Positions 1 to 13,759 of a DNA stretch of 64,000 nucleotides are shown piece after piece. The stretch is from positions 17,074,651 to 17,138,650 of the forward strand of contig NC_056548.1 in assembly GCF_910596095.1 (NCBI RefSeq). Direction: 5' to 3'. Source of the stretch: Thunnus maccoyii (lineage: Eukaryota > Chordata > Actinopteri > Scombriformes > Scombridae). A program made the translations under genes and the position numbers. Position 1 is the first letter of the stretch. Each line of letters opens with the position of its first letter. The notes beneath the pieces were generated by a model that saw nothing but the letters and a program-made list of their open reading frames with translations, did no database searches and had not been told where the DNA came from.

Positions 1-496
1 CTAAAAATCATATTAACAGCACAAGCACCGACAGACACCAGGTGAAGGACGGATTGTGTAAACACACTTTTCAGAAACTGGGCAAGCCCATCAAGGCAAT
101 AAATCAGTAACGTTCGTGACTCACAGATGTTTTCAGCAAGTTGCTGCCTTTTGTTTTACTTTAGTAGCGCCACAAGCCTCGCTTATTGAACCTTACTGAA
201 AGGCATGTTTCTGAAACTGTGTATTGAAACTGTCTTGACAAAACCTGTAGAGTGTCTCAGGCAGATAAATAACAGGGGCAAGCCAGTGTGTCGTACAGAC
301 GCCGGCACTAGAGATGCAGAAGAGATCCAAAGCTATGCAGCCAGGGAGCATTCCTACAGTTTGTGTAACAGTGAGACAACTGGTTGTACCTGTGGCAACT
401 ATGTGGCATGGGTCACTAGGGATGGCTGAACGACCAAGAAATTTGTGACTGTTTATGTGTGCAATTGTTTGAAGGCATGTTTTTTGTGTGTTTTAC
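1..496. other. aspg intron 13 (partial), no feature seen
   Basis: This stretch lies downstream of the last aspg exon found here. Exon 13 ends in phase 2 at a good donor (GTAAAA on the minus strand), so a further exon must follow. I read the minus strand for an acceptor followed by an ankyrin-like C-terminus and found none. The missing exon or exons should lie to the left of the window. No repeat or RNA gene was recognised. Confidence 0.6.
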
Positions 497-3400
497 CTGC
501 ACAGTTCTGTTCCTGCTTCCTCTATCTCGTCTTTGGAGAGGTGGGCTCCAGTCTTTCTCAGCAGCTTCACCACTTCCTTGCGCCTAAAATAGACAACATG
601 CAATAGGATTTTATAACTTTCACAATATAATATATAAGTAGTATCAGAGTACCACTAAGTTAAAAATAAGCTAAAACACAAACTGATGATTCCTTAATAG
701 GTATAAGAAACTGTTTGAGGGCATACATGATGATTTTAAACTCTTGAATTTGATTTTGTCAATTCTAAACATATAAATGTCTTGTTGAAAGAGGCAGTGT
801 GGCAGTGGTTGTCGTTTGACAAGTAAGAACAAGTTCCTTATCCCCCGCAATGAACCGCCCACACAGGAGTCACCTGCAGTGACATTTGCAGTGACAAAAA
901 AATAAACAAGAAACCATAAGGCCAAAAACTGTCCACACATAAATAAGAGCTGTGCTTGCTGCGTAATAAGGTAAATTACCGGAAAGAGTTCAATTTGACA
1001 GTTAATTGTTTACAGGTATGTGGACCTACAGCCTAAGAAACTATTAAAAAGTACTTAAGAGAATTCCTGTTGAGTGTTAAGAAGCCAGTATCTCTCATCT
1101 GTGAAACTGGGAGCAGGCTGGTAGGACTGGTTCAGAGGACACTCCCCACTTTTGTTCTTGAACCCTTCTCTTGACTCTCGCTGCCATTCCTTATATGGGC
1201 ATTAGGCTGTAGAGCACTGTGAAATGCCGGTGACATTCAAGGTGCATGAGAAACGCTGGCATCCTGAAAGCAACTCAAAACTCCAGTTCTATTACTTTGT
1301 GTCTACTTTAAATACATTCAGGTAAGGCATAGCGAGGCAAGTTGTGTAGCATATGTGTAGGATGTGTAACGACAGTTGTTACTGCTCCATTGCATCCCTC
1401 TACCATCACAAAGGGAGACAAGTCTATACTTGCAGTGCCAACCGTCAAAATAGGACAACAGCCATTTGTCAAGTCTTCGACACACAACGTTTTCACCCTG
1501 GGGCTCAATATAGCACTAACACAGCAACGTTAAGCGTGACTTTTCCCAGATAGACGTTTAGAGCAATGTCAGAGAATGACAAAAAATTTAAAAACGGCTT
1601 CGGTAAAAATAAACACTGACTAAAGTGTCAGATGACAATTAGCCTAATTAGCGTATAATTATTGCCTGGCCTCTAAACTCCATTACCGGTTGCTCCCCTG
1701 GTTTCAACCCCCCCACCCCCCCCCCCCCTTCCACCCCGACAGCCGCTGCTCCCTTCCTGTCATCTAAACAGAGCCAGATTTCCTACCTTGCAGCAGCTCA
1801 TTTACTGAAGTCTCCTGTAAAGTAGCTATTAGCAACATGTTTTCAAGAAAAAGTGGTTGCTAATGACCAAAAGGGGGATTTTTAATGTTGTGCTTGCAAC
1901 TTCATAAAATGCCGTTATTACTTTAAAACAGACAGATGAAAAACAAACAGCTCTTATTGTTTCAAATGAGGTGAGTCTTACCTGAAGCGCACAGCATTGC
2001 AGAGGGGTGTGTCTCCATAGCGATCTTTAGCATGGACTGTAGCTCCATGTTCTAGTAGGTACTGCACTACTTTGAGGTGGCCCTCACAGGCGGCAATGTG
2101 AAGGGGTGTACGTCCATCATAGTCTTCCAGACACAAGTTACTGCCCTGTGCCAAAGGAAAACAAGGAAAACAGGAAGATATCAGTTACATTACGCAGTTC
2201 GTCACCTGGTGCATCATGAACATGTCTCATAGGCAGCGTACACTATAATAATGCTTGTGTGTGTGTGTGTTACCATTTCTTTTAGAGCATCCAAGGCCTT
2301 TATGTCTCCAATCTTTGAGGCAGCACATGCCAGCGTAGGAGTCAAGGCATCGCGGATGGCTTCCAGTTGCTGTAGACACCACAGGCTTTAAATCAATAAT
2401 ACTGATACCAAAACATGTCTTTTTTTTTTTTGGTGATACTGTTGACAAGACATAGTGGAAACAAAACAAAAACAAAACAACAACAAAAAGACAAATCAAG
2501 CAAATAGACAAACAAAAATAATGACAAACAACAGCAATGACAAAATCATATTACAATGAAAAAGATAGTAAATGTAGAAAGCAACTAAGCAATATGGATT
2601 GATTGTGGGGAAGGGGAAGGGGGGGTGAGTGAATGAAAGTGAGAAAAGAAGAGAGAGAGAGAGGAGGGGAGGAAAGAACAAGTGAGAGCGTCAATAATTA
2701 TTATAATAATAATGATAATAATAACAATACAGCAATATAATGTAATAATGATAATAGTCTTGTTTGATAGTATGCTGTGGTGGCAGCAGCGGCAGAGGCA
2801 GCCACAATAACAGTGAAATGGGTTAAATAATTAGCTATTTATATTAATTTATATCAATTTATATCTATTTGAGTGTATATCAATTAAATTAATTTAATAT
2901 GGCTATGGGGGGTGGAGCCAAACACACAGAGCCCAAGGAGGGGAGGCCACTATCACCCTCCCACACGACAGCCAGCCCCCCCAGCAACACCGCTACAGCC
3001 CAGGGATCAGACCAGCTGAGACCAGCTAAGGGGTATTCCTCCTGTAATATTTGTTTGTTTTGCTTCTTTTCCCCTTTTCCCCTTCTTTGTCTTTTGTTGT
3101 TTGTTTGTTTGCGGTTCTGTTTTGGAGACGGTCCAAACCTAGTCCAGCTGGACCACTCTCAGACCCTTTGGGAGAGAGTTTGTCCAGTGGAAGGTGACCA
3201 TAGATTTTTTTGTTTGTTTGTTTTGTTTTTTTTGCTATAAGAGGGGTAGGGGAAGAGGTACCACAGCCAGTAACCTCCGGCTGCTCTCACCAAGGACCGC
3301 GGCTATACCACCGGAGGGCAAGGAGTCGGGAGAGGCGGGCGATAGTTAGAGAAATCAATAACGAGTTTTTGTGTTTAGTTGGGATTGTGATATGTGTCAA

Positions 3401-6400
3401 GTCTCCCAGCAAGCAGAGCGATGGGGATGCTGAGATTCTGCAGCCCAAGATACTCGATAGTTTTTCTGTGACTGTTATCCAAAATGAAAAAACTGGCTGG
3501 CAAGACCAAGTGGCATGAAAATAATCATCTATGTGACCCAAGGTGCATTGTGAACAGATATCTGTATCGATCAATCCCATTTTAAAAATTTTTCCTTGAG
3601 TGATGTGTATTCTGTGTATGGTTTTATATTGTATTAGTTGTAAATTTGTATTGGTAGTCATGGAGAAGATGTTTTTATTGATTTGTATCCAGAAATCGGG
3701 GTTGGGAGATAGAGCCAGGTCCTTTTCCCATTTTGTGGTTGGGAGTGTTATGGAGGTGTCTGTCAATGAAAGAAGTTTGTAAATTTTTGAAATTATTCTT
3801 TTGGGGTTTGTAATTTTAAAGATTTCTTCGCTTAATTTGGAAGGCTGTAATATGTTATTAGATATGTTGATTTTGGATTTAATAATAGATTTTAGTTGTT
3901 GATATTGCAGGAATTGGTCTCTCCCAACCCCATACCTCTGGATAAGTGTATTGAATGATATGAACTGGTTATTTTCAAATAAGTGATGGAGGTGAGTGAA
4001 TCCTTTTTGGTGCCATGATGGAAAGTGAACAGAAGTGTTGTACAGTTGGAAGTCCGGATTGTGCCAAATCGGGGTGAACCTTCATGGTGCCAGTGATGAT
4101 TTGGTGATTTTGTGGGCTTTCCACCAGGCTGTCAGAGTTGAGGAGATTGTGATGTTCTTGTAGTAATCTTGTTTCTTGATTGATTGTGGTAGGAATGGGA
4201 GGTCTGTGAGTGAAGTGGTTTGATTTTGTTCTATCTGTAACCATGGTGTACTGTAATTATCTTTATGGATCCATTTGAGTAAATATTGTAGTTGATTTGA
4301 TAAGAAGTATTGAAGGAAGTTTGGTGCTTCAAGGCCGCCCTGTGATTTTGTGCTCTGAAATGTTGAAAGTGAGATTCTTGGTTTTTTATTTTTCCAGTAG
4401 AATTGAGTTGTTAAAGAGTTTAAAGTTTGAAACCAGTTGTCAGTGGGGGTAATGGGAAGTAATGAAAATAGGTAGTTGATTTGTGGGAGGGTTTTCATTT
4501 TAACTGTTGCAATGCGTCCAATAAGAGTAAGTGGTAACTTGGTCCAGCGTTTAAAATCATCTTCTATGTTTTTCAGCAGAGGGGTGTAGTTGAGGTTAAA
4601 CAACTCTGACAGTCTGGAGGAAATATTAATGCCTAAGTATTTGATATTACCAATGTGGAGTGGGAGAGAGGGATCTTGGGCTGCAGAATCCCAGGCATTT
4701 GCGGTCAAAGGTAGAATAGTGGATTTGTTCCAGTTTATTTTATAGTGTGAGATTGAGGAGAAGTTGTTGATTATTTTGAATGTTTCTTGTAATGATGTGA
4801 AAGGATCTTGTAGGTGTAGTAATAAATCATCTGCATATAAGCTAAGCTTGTGTTCTGAGTTAGTATATTGTATTCCTTTGATTTTATTGTTTTGTCGTAT
4901 GGCTGTGGCAAGTGGTTCGATGAAAACTGCAAATAGAGATGGAGAGAGTGGACATCCTTGTCTGGTTCCCTGTTGGAGTGTGAAGCTTGGTGAAGTGATC
5001 CCGTTTGTGATAACTGTGGCCTTAGGTGAAGTGTATAGTGTTTTAATCCAGTGGATGAATACCAAAACATGTCTGAAAATGAAATGAAATGCTTTACATT
5101 TTAAATACATTTCTAGGATAAACTTTAAACATTGAGTGTACGGGTCTCATCATGACACCATTCTCAAAAACGTCTTGACTTTTATGCAAAACTTAATTGC
5201 CTTGTCAGATGAGGCAGAGCGACAAGAACCTGTTTCAAAAATCCTAATAGTTGTTTGGTTGGCAAAGTGATTTCAGTCTGTGTATGTTTGAAGTGTTAGC
5301 CCTCACCTCTTTGCAGCTGATGCTCAGAGTCTTGCCGATGACCTGGATGAAACGGCTGTCAGCCAGGGACAGCTTGGCTCCCGCTAAGTCAGCATTCATC
5401 TCACCTCGCAGGTTCTGACCCATCATCTGGACAGTGTCACACAAACACACACAAACACACTTTTAATTCACTTTTCCTATGTTTACTATTGTCTATGTGG
5501 AGAATGACATCACCTATGAATGCAGACACCAACCTTTTTCTTCTCATCTAGATCATTGTCTGTGGCCAATACATAGGACAGCTTTGTAAGGGCGGCCTCT
5601 GGAGTCATGTCACCACCAGCTATCAGCCCCTGTTCCTTCAACGCCTGAGGAATCATAGGGACAAGTGATTAGATTGATTTCGTCTCTCTTGAGTCTTGAG
5701 TCTCAGCATTTTTTTTTTTTTTTAAATTGGGAAATTTATCATCTACAAAATGTCGAAGGAAAAGGTCATGATTGACGAGCATGTGACACAACCAACCATG
5801 CCAGTGGCGTAAGAAGCAGACACAGTCCCCTTTAGACACTGGGTGCAGTTTATGATGATGACGCCTGACTCAGTGGCCATCCGCAACTCATCTAAGAGGT
5901 CACGGCGGTTATCAGGAGCATTTCCACTGCCGTAGGTCTCCAGGACCACACCCTTCATGGGATGCTTCAGAAAAGTCTTCACCTGGACACAGACATGAGC
6001 ACAGTTTTGCATCACAAAAACTCCAAATTTATGGCCAACTGAAGTGGCTGCCCAACTGCGTAAAATCAAGATTGAGGAATTAGTATTCCACGTTATTTTT
6101 CCTGCAGCCCTCCAAAGCATGAGACCATCCACTCTCCTAAAAGCCCATCTGGTGTCATCTATGCAATCCAGTATCTCAGTTGCTGGTTGGCTGGCACTGG
6201 GAAGCCCTATACCACATCATTAGCCATGGCATATGACTAGAATGGCAGATGACTGAAATGGCAGGAAGGAGAGCAATTAATCTGAAGGTGTTAGCAAGCA
6301 TAACGTCATTTGGCAAGAACAAGGCAGTTACCATGAAATGTGAGAAGAAGGTATCATTAAAAGTGCCAGGTTCAGTCAGTATTTTTTGATGTGATAAGCA

Positions 6401-9400
6401 CTTTGTCAAGAAATGTTTGACGCAGATTACCAATGAAGCTCTCAGAGACAGGCAGTGAGCACACAAGAGCCAGGAGCCTAATCAAAACGTTGCCTCATAA
6501 AGGCAGTAAAAGGCTCTAAGGAAGTCTTGATAGCCAAGCTGGGCAGTGGGAGCAGATTGAGACAGTAAAGTCACTCTCCCTGCAACCTCTGGAGAGGGGG
6601 AGGTGCTGCTAAATGTTACAGCATCTATGCCAATCCCCCCCTCTTTACAGGGTGATTGGTCATGGCCCATAACTCCATCTCATCTTTCTCCAGGCTGAGC
6701 TTCGATGGCAGTTTACATGACCAGGAAAGTAACGGAAGACGGATAATAGCACAATTAGATTAAAGTTAACTATATTTTATTGAAGTTAGAGAAAACAACA
6801 GCTATTGAGCAGTCTGTCACCTTCAAAGAACACATCTTTAATGACACTGTAACAGTCTGAGAAGGAAAGCTCATTACAACATTCTTGGCTAAAATATTTA
6901 CACCATGTTTTTTTTTTTTTTTTACTCCCCCTGATGTAATTACCCATTAATAATGAAAGGCCATTAGCTGAAAAGAGATAGACATAATTCATAAAGCAAC
7001 TTACAGTTTCAGTAGTGATTCCTGGAAACAGCCTGAGCAGGCCCACGTTCAGGTCCAGTTTAGTGTTGACTCGAAACTTTGTTGTGGTGCCTGACCTCCA
7101 CACTGAGTCCCAGTTAACTACAGGAAGGTAGAAGTAGACAGATTTAAAAAAAAAGAAGAAAAAAAAAAGACTCTTCTATTTTTAATTTATTGTTCTTTAC
7201 TACACAAGACAACCCCTTTACACCACTGGCTTACTTGTAATATCCACCTCAGTGGTGGCCAGAGGACCCATGTTAGGAGAGCTGAATGCATGGTAACTCC
7301 CAGCATCCACCTTGGTCACACGATTCCCTCTGTAGAGTTTGTTGTAGAAGTACAAGCAAACCTGAATAGACAGAGACACCATGTTATATTTTATTCAGTG
7401 CATTTGCTCTTGTACAAATGAAAATCCCTTTAACGCTGCAGAACGTATGGACACATGTGCTGTACATGAACCTGGACACCTGCGCACATGGATCTAAAAA
7501 TGGCATTTGTTTAAGCAAAAGAAATTACGGTATGTACAATGGATGCAATTTTTACTGCCATTCAGCCATACAGACATAGATGAGACTGTTGTGTGTTCTT
7601 CCTGTTCTGGTAATTGTTGCTCAGTATTGCGAAACACATCTCACTGTCGTTAGAAAACATTCTCATCAGACGAGCCGTTTAGGGGAGCTTTTGTTACCTT
7701 TTTGCGTGCCAACAGTGCTCACAGCTGTCTTTGCAGAACACAGCGTATTTTCTCAATACATTACAAAATATATACAGTAGGTTTGTAATACTACAGGGTT
7801 ACTTATTCTAATTTATCAATTAATTGATGATTCATTTAATTTACCACTTATCTCCCACACACACACAAAAAGTCTTGATAGTAATAAAAGGGAAGCTCAA
7901 GAGTCTCAGACTCTACATTTAATTTGTTTCTCTCACATTCACAAGTACAACACATCCTCCCTTTTCTTCTTTGAGGCTGATACATAACATGTATCTCATA
8001 TCATGTTTGTGAGTAGTGTATCTGTGTCCTCACCTCAGGAATAACATATTGGCCAGCAATCACCAGCGCCCCCAGCAGGTTGTCTCTGCCATCATTTATC
8101 AACTCATAGATAGGCACCTGAGAAGAAAAAACGTCTTATCTTAAGAGGGCAGTGAATACTTAAAATGCTGCAGATGCACTTTTGCCTTGTTTAGACTTCT
8201 GAAGACAGCAGCTCTTACCTGTGCGCCGGTGAGAATGACTGGTTTGCCCAGATGTTCACACATGAAGGACAGGGCAGAGGCCGTGTAAGCCATGGTGTCT
8301 GTGCCATGAAGGACCACAAAGCCGTCATAGAGTTCATAGTTTTTCTGGGAATTAATAGAAATTCATACACCATCAACTGTGACAATTTTTTAATTCTGAT
8401 GCTTGGTTTTTAAAAGCATAAATTATGTGTTGCTTATCAGTGTTACAGATATGGAATGAACTCAAAACCTAAACATGAAAGGAATCCAGCAGCAAGTACC
8501 TCAATGTCCCTTCCAATTGTAGCCCAATCTTTTGGGGTCATATTGGAGGAGTCCAGCAAAGGGTCGTAGTCTTCAATAGTGTAGATGATCCTCTTCTTGT
8601 CTTTAGTCGCCCTGAAAGAGAAAAGTTGATCTATGAGTTTCAGTCATCACATACACTAACTGAATCATCATATTTACAAAAACCAAAACAACCAGTTATT
8701 AATCAGTGGTTTCATTCATCGCAAGTGCATTCATTCACTCCAAAACACATCAAACACATGGTTAAACGAATGTTTATCGACTTCATTGTGACAAATGATC
8801 ATTTGTCTTCATTGTGCTCATTTAACAAAGTTGGATCAAGTGCTGATTAAATTTGAGATGTGAGTTTAAAGAAGGGTAGGGGAACGCTAAAAACCAAGAC
8901 GACTTTATGAAGCGAGACAAACACTATTTAGCTGAGCCTTCTGTCTTGACAGCAGGGTGCCAAAACCTGTTCCAGACAGAGAGAGACCTTTGGAAGTGTA
9001 AAGAGGGAGGGGCATGGCGGTGCATATTGTTAGAGAGCAGTACTTTCAAAGTAGGCACTTTTATTTTCCATGGAAAAGCCTTAATGTTCTGTGAGAATTT
9101 ACCACTGTGTAGTGAAAAATGAAGGCAGAGCTGAAGGACATAAGGTGGCTGATTTGATATATCTGGGCCTTTTTGGCAAGTTGTTTCGGGTTAGGGCAAA
9201 GGCCCATGTTTCTTTTTCATTCCAACTACAGGAGGGCGGTGGGAGGGGGTGCATGTATACATATTTATGTTGCCTCTAAGTGGAGTTTAACTCGGTCGCC
9301 CCGTGGCCCCACCTGCAACACTCCGTATAAGGCAGCGTGACTGGCTAAACAGCCATGGAAAGATTTTCCTTTTAATCTCCCTTTTAAAGAAACAGAGTGG

Positions 9401-12332
9401 GACACCCCCCACATTACCATAGGCCAGCATTCTAACATGGAGATATGAGCTGAATGGAACAGCAGGGGAAAGAGCAAGAGAGCCCCAGTCCACCCAACCA
9501 GGGGTCCTCTTCTAATTAGCCTTAAGTCCACACACACGGCCCTATAACATATGTTGTTGATAATCTTGAAGCCAAAGTGCCACAAGAAGAAAACTATTCA
9601 AATCACCAATTATTCATCTATCTGGCAGTGTACCCTAAGGTGTAGCAAAGCTACACATTAGCATACCCGTGATAAGATGCCTCATAGCTTACAAATAATG
9701 TGTGTGTGTGTGTGTGTAGTGGGGGACTCAAGAGTTGTAAGAAGAAGGTTGGAGGTGGGAGGGCATACAACCTTGTGGCGTTGCCTCTCAAGATCACATG
9801 AATAAAGCTTTTCAATAAATCAATAAACTAATTCCCTCCTCTGAAGTAAGTATTCAGCAAAGGCTAGGCACACTATCAACAGTACAGCCATTAGACTTGC
9901 ATATGAGCCTACTTCAGTTGATATTAACACTGTATAAACTCAAGGATAAGCAGATATTAAAAAATAATTCATGCTCAACACCTAAGAGAAAAAAAAATCT
10001 AAAAGGAAATGTAATGAAAACATGCTCAAATATTCATGTAGAAACTTAATATTAATATAAGCTTTGCAAAGGTTTAATAATTGTAGTAATGTTAGTCCTA
10101 AAACAGTCATTATAAGCCAGACAAACCAATCCAAAACTGCTCATATACCATCAACCTCAAGCTTTTCACAAAACATCTACCATTGTCTGTTATATGGATA
10201 TCTTATCTTTATCATACATGCTACTACCCTGCAGCCTCTCCGACTTTCACAGTGGCAGTCAAGATAAGGCTTTGTATCAAAATTAGCGAGTGAGGTTACA
10301 TTTCTGTCAGGGACTCTGGTGGTGACAGAGGCGACGTTAGAAAGTGCAGAGTAAAAGACACCAAAAACACTTCAGCCAATATACAGTCCCATGCTCCTGT
10401 ATCCCTCCTGGTGTTTACTCCTATTGCCAAAGGTAACATCAGCATGCACTTCCTGTCAGGAAAGCACACCCTCACTATCAAGCAAGGCGCAGGCAAACAC
10501 AATGCAACCAGTACTACAGCTACCTATGATATTGATGGTCAGGGTGGGGGGTTGGCTTCCTGTTAGGGCAACAAACGCAGTTTAGAGTCATTAAGTCCGT
10601 CGCTAATGGTGAGAGGACAGTGAGTCATTTTCGTTCAGTTTCTGCTTTTTCAGATGGGAGGTGTATCATGCGCTGTATGATGACCATAATACCAACTGGG
10701 TAAAAACTAATATTCATGAAGATAAGATGCAGTGTTCATCAATTCTAACATGATTTAACCTATAAAACCAACCTGCCTTGCAAAAAGGCCTCACAGGCAT
10801 ATCTATGATTTAATCCTCTTCACCATGGTCTGAAAACAACAACATTTGTCAATATGATTTAAGCGTATTAAGCATCTCTCAAGGACTCTAGGACAATAAT
10901 TTTATACTTTTCTCACTAAGGCAGGTAGTCCTATAAGTCAAATTGTACTATACGTGCCCAGCTTCTTTAATTAATTAGGTGAGGATATTATGCCATTATG
11001 CATGCAATAATACAAATATAATAACATCCTTTGGTGTTACATTGATTTACACAGAAACTCTTAAGTACAGTCAGCAACACTCTCTGTGTAATCACCACTG
11101 CCCTTACATGATGCTCACATAATAATCTTTCAAGCACCAGATAATTATATTAAACATTAACCATTCTGAAAGTTTGCAATGGGAAAAAGTCAACCGTATG
11201 ATCCAAGCTCCAGGGCAGCTGACACACATAATTGATGGTTGTGACACTTTTAAATAACGTTTGTTTGTTTGTAAAGCAAACTTTTATCCATTTAAAGGGT
11301 TTTAGGTATATATTAGTCATGAAATATGAAATATGGATAACATATACAGTGAAAACAGTATTAAGAGCAAGTTATAGGCTACTGTACTTTTCCCCCCCTA
11401 CTGAGCAGGGAGCACTTACGGCAGGACCAGGGTTTTCTCAGGGTCGTAGTAGTAATACATGTGGGTCTGCTTGGCATACACCTCATCGTGGAAGATGGGC
11501 AGCTTGCGCAGGGCCTTCACAAAAGCATTGGGTTCTGGTTCAAGCACTGTGGGTTACAGTAATAGAAAAAAAAATATGATTGTGATATTTCATAGTTTCC
11601 CCCTGAAGGATCATGACTTTGGAGAACTGCACAAGGACTTTAACACCATGTCAACACCATATATCAGTCTCATGCTGAACCCTAGTGGTAAATGTAAGAA
11701 TAAGCATTGTGTACTCTGAATGAACGCTGGCAGAAATGCAAGACGTTGTGTGGCAGCTGACTGCCACGTGAGCATCAGTTCTAAAAGAAACTGAGAAACC
11801 TACACTCTGAAGTCATCACAGGAGGAATGGAAGATTTTGTAAAGTGTAACATTAAAAAGGGAAAATAACCATGCAATCATAACTCTAAATACACACAAAA
11901 TAAACCTATATCAAAACTCTACAGTGGAGTCAGCTCATGTTTCAGTTTATGGTGGTATTTCCTAAATTTGGTTGTGCAATTTCTAAAAAAATGACAAACA
12001 GTCCTTAAAATAGTTCACTCTGACCTTAGACAAAGTATATCACTACACAGTAGGCTATATTACTATCATTGTACGGAGTATGTTCAGTACATTTAGAGAA
12101 AAAGTTATAGTCCTATCTTTAGTCTCTATTGTCAGCTTTTTATTTTATTCTGCAGTTTTATATTTTATTTAGTCTATCTTCATATGTTATGAAGTTGTAA
12201 TCTATCCTACTATCTACCTATCTATCTTTCCTTCTAAACTGACAGACTGAACAACTGACTGACATGACTCTGACCATGACACTATTGATCCCACGGCCTT
12301 TAAACATAACAAATGTTATTGGGCGGGTGGTA

Positions 12333-12371
<39 letters not shown>

Positions 12372-13102
12372 GTCAGGAAATGATACAAATGTGACCAGCA
12401 AATAAAAGTGAAGCTGGTAGGACCTTTGAATGTTATTTTGCCTCACTACTTGCTTGCCTAATACCTCATGTCAACATCTAGTTACTCATTGAGGGAGTGT
12501 GTTATGCATCATGACGCAGATGCTTGCAATGTACAGTAACATTTTATTTACTTGAATCAGCTGTCATCTGCTGTACAAGTGGAGGGAGTCACTTCGGACC
12601 ATAATAGTCTTTTTTTAAATTAAAGATAAGTTTACATTTGGACTCAGAAAATGTGGTTTCATTGAGCTTGCTTACTCTTATAGCTTCAGCTGTTCAGTTA
12701 AGCACGCAATACTATTTTTGGGATGCATTTGCATGTTGTTGGCAGGCAAGGCTCACTATATTTGCAGTAACATGAGAGCAACAACCTGCTAACAACAACG
12801 TGCTATCAGAAAGCTACCAGTTGCTCTAGCTTCCACAACACAGAAAACATACAAGTACCATGAGTTAAAATTGTGTCATAACTACCGCCATCATGAAGCG
12901 TCATCCCGATGGTTCCTCCGGTGTTGAGCACCAGGACCCGCGACTCATTGGCGCAGATCTCCTCGGTCGAGGGGGTGAATGTTAACATTCTCCTCCGGCA
13001 CGGAACATTTCGCGAAGGACAAGCATCACCGGAGTCGACCCCATCCAGTTTGTGGTGTGACAGAGCCCGGGCGAGGGATGTCATTGTGCTGGAGTCCGCC
13101 AT
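497..13102 (-). CDS. aspg: Asparaginase with C-terminal ankyrin repeats (60 kDa lysophospholipase-like), 3' end missing
   Basis: Cytosolic enzyme of the asparaginase I/ASPG family: hydrolyses L-asparagine to aspartate and ammonia; the mammalian homologue is also annotated as a lysophospholipase. Exons (complement): 12886-13102, 11420-11546, 8500-8611, 8219-8344, 8034-8117, 7235-7361, 7005-7117, 5797-5982, 5534-5644, 5307-5426, 2274-2369, 1982-2145, 497-583. All junctions are GT-AG and phases close, giving 556 codons plus two bases. Active-site motif 1, TGGTIG, is at residues 61-66; motif 2, HGTDTM, at 165-170; the conserved DGRDNL at 203-208. Ankyrin units follow from about 450, the clearest being [14 protein letters not shown] (near 482) and [11 protein letters not shown] (near 514). 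The start is the only ATG heading exon 1 and gives an N-terminus about 45 residues longer than the human protein. Roughly 60-70 C-terminal residues lie beyond the window. Exons 8 and 9 end at weaker GTTGGT donors. Intron 10 carries an L1 insertion. Confidence 0.94.
2421..5058 (-). mobile_element. 5'-truncated L1-clade LINE with target-site duplication, in aspg intron 10
   Basis: Seen directly: a 16-bp direct repeat (ATACCAAAACATGTCT) at 2405-2420 and 5059-5074 brackets this segment. On the plus strand the left repeat is followed at once by 11 T, which is the poly-A tail of a minus-strand element. Minus-strand reading from 5058 gives a reverse transcriptase with [12 protein letters not shown] and YADDLLL; a second block near 3287-3766 has the C-x2-C-x7-H-x4-W pattern of the RT-associated zinc-binding domain. 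The coding strand breaks frame at least twice (around 4080-4240 and before 3766), so it is dead. Endonuclease, ORF1 and 5'UTR are missing, as usual for target-primed reverse transcription that stops early. Low-complexity 3' UTR occupies about 2432-2880. The orientation matches aspg. Clade assignment (L1/Tx1-like) is from motif spacing and is less certain than the insertion itself. Confidence 0.9.
8612..11419. other. aspg intron 2, no gene seen
   Basis: This 2.8-kb intron separates exons 2 and 3. It contains a short (TG)n run near 9701-9718 and AT-rich sequence. Open frames here are short, lack splice signals and resemble nothing I know. A moderately GC-rich patch near 8990-9560 is unexplained. 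Confidence 0.5.
12333..12370 (+). repeat. Uninterrupted 38-G homopolymer in aspg intron 1
   Basis: Thirty-eight consecutive G on the plus strand (C on the aspg transcript) follow a short GGGCGGGTGG lead-in. Runs of this length can form G-quadruplexes and are unstable in replication and sequencing. The true length may therefore differ from the assembled one. Confidence 0.9.
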
Positions 13103-13420
13103 GATGACTTACAAGTGTGTCGATGCTGTCCCTTTAGACACGCGTGTTGAAAGTGTTCAAAACACCGTGGTCTGCTGTATGCTGCAATGCTATAAGCTTC
13201 CTGATAAACCGTACCTTTTCCTCTGGTCTTATATACAAAAACAGAGCTTCCATTGTAACCATGTGATACAAGGAGGGCGGAACTTTCGTTTTAATTATAT
13301 TTTGGTGTTATCCGTTACTTGCCTCTTCCTATTTTGTTTCCGTCTCTCTAAATTCGCCCTTGGCATGCCAATCGAGGGTCCACTCTGGCGTCAGTGATTA
13401 GGGTGTGGCCTAAGTGCAAT
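13103..13420 (-). promoter_or_regulatory. Probable 5'UTR and promoter region of aspg
   Basis: This is the sequence immediately upstream of the aspg start codon. I see no clear TATA box at a fitting distance and no strong CpG island, so this is called from position only. A 5' untranslated exon further upstream cannot be excluded. Confidence 0.3.
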
Positions 13421-13759
13421 GGTCACAACAAATACCCATCTGCACCAGAGCCCGATAAATATGTTTATACGGCACTGGTCCGCACTGCTCCATGTCAATC
13501 AATGTTAGTCCAAAACTTTAAAATGCAACTTTTAGGGATCAGTTTTGACTAATATTATGTGCAACGTTATATTTGAATAATATGAATGTAATAAAAATGT
13601 GGAATTTTTGTCTGCAACAGCGTCAAGTGAAATTTTAATTAACAAGGGTGGAAGAATTCTTTAAAATCGTAAGTAAAATAAGCATAACATCACAATATTA
13701 GTTATAATTACTTATGTTGAGCTTACTCATTGATGTTATGTAATTTAGCTGTACTATAC

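Noticed and set aside
205-429. 74-codon plus-strand frame as a gene or as the missing aspg exon
   Set aside because: It is on the wrong strand for aspg, has no splice signals and resembles nothing known.
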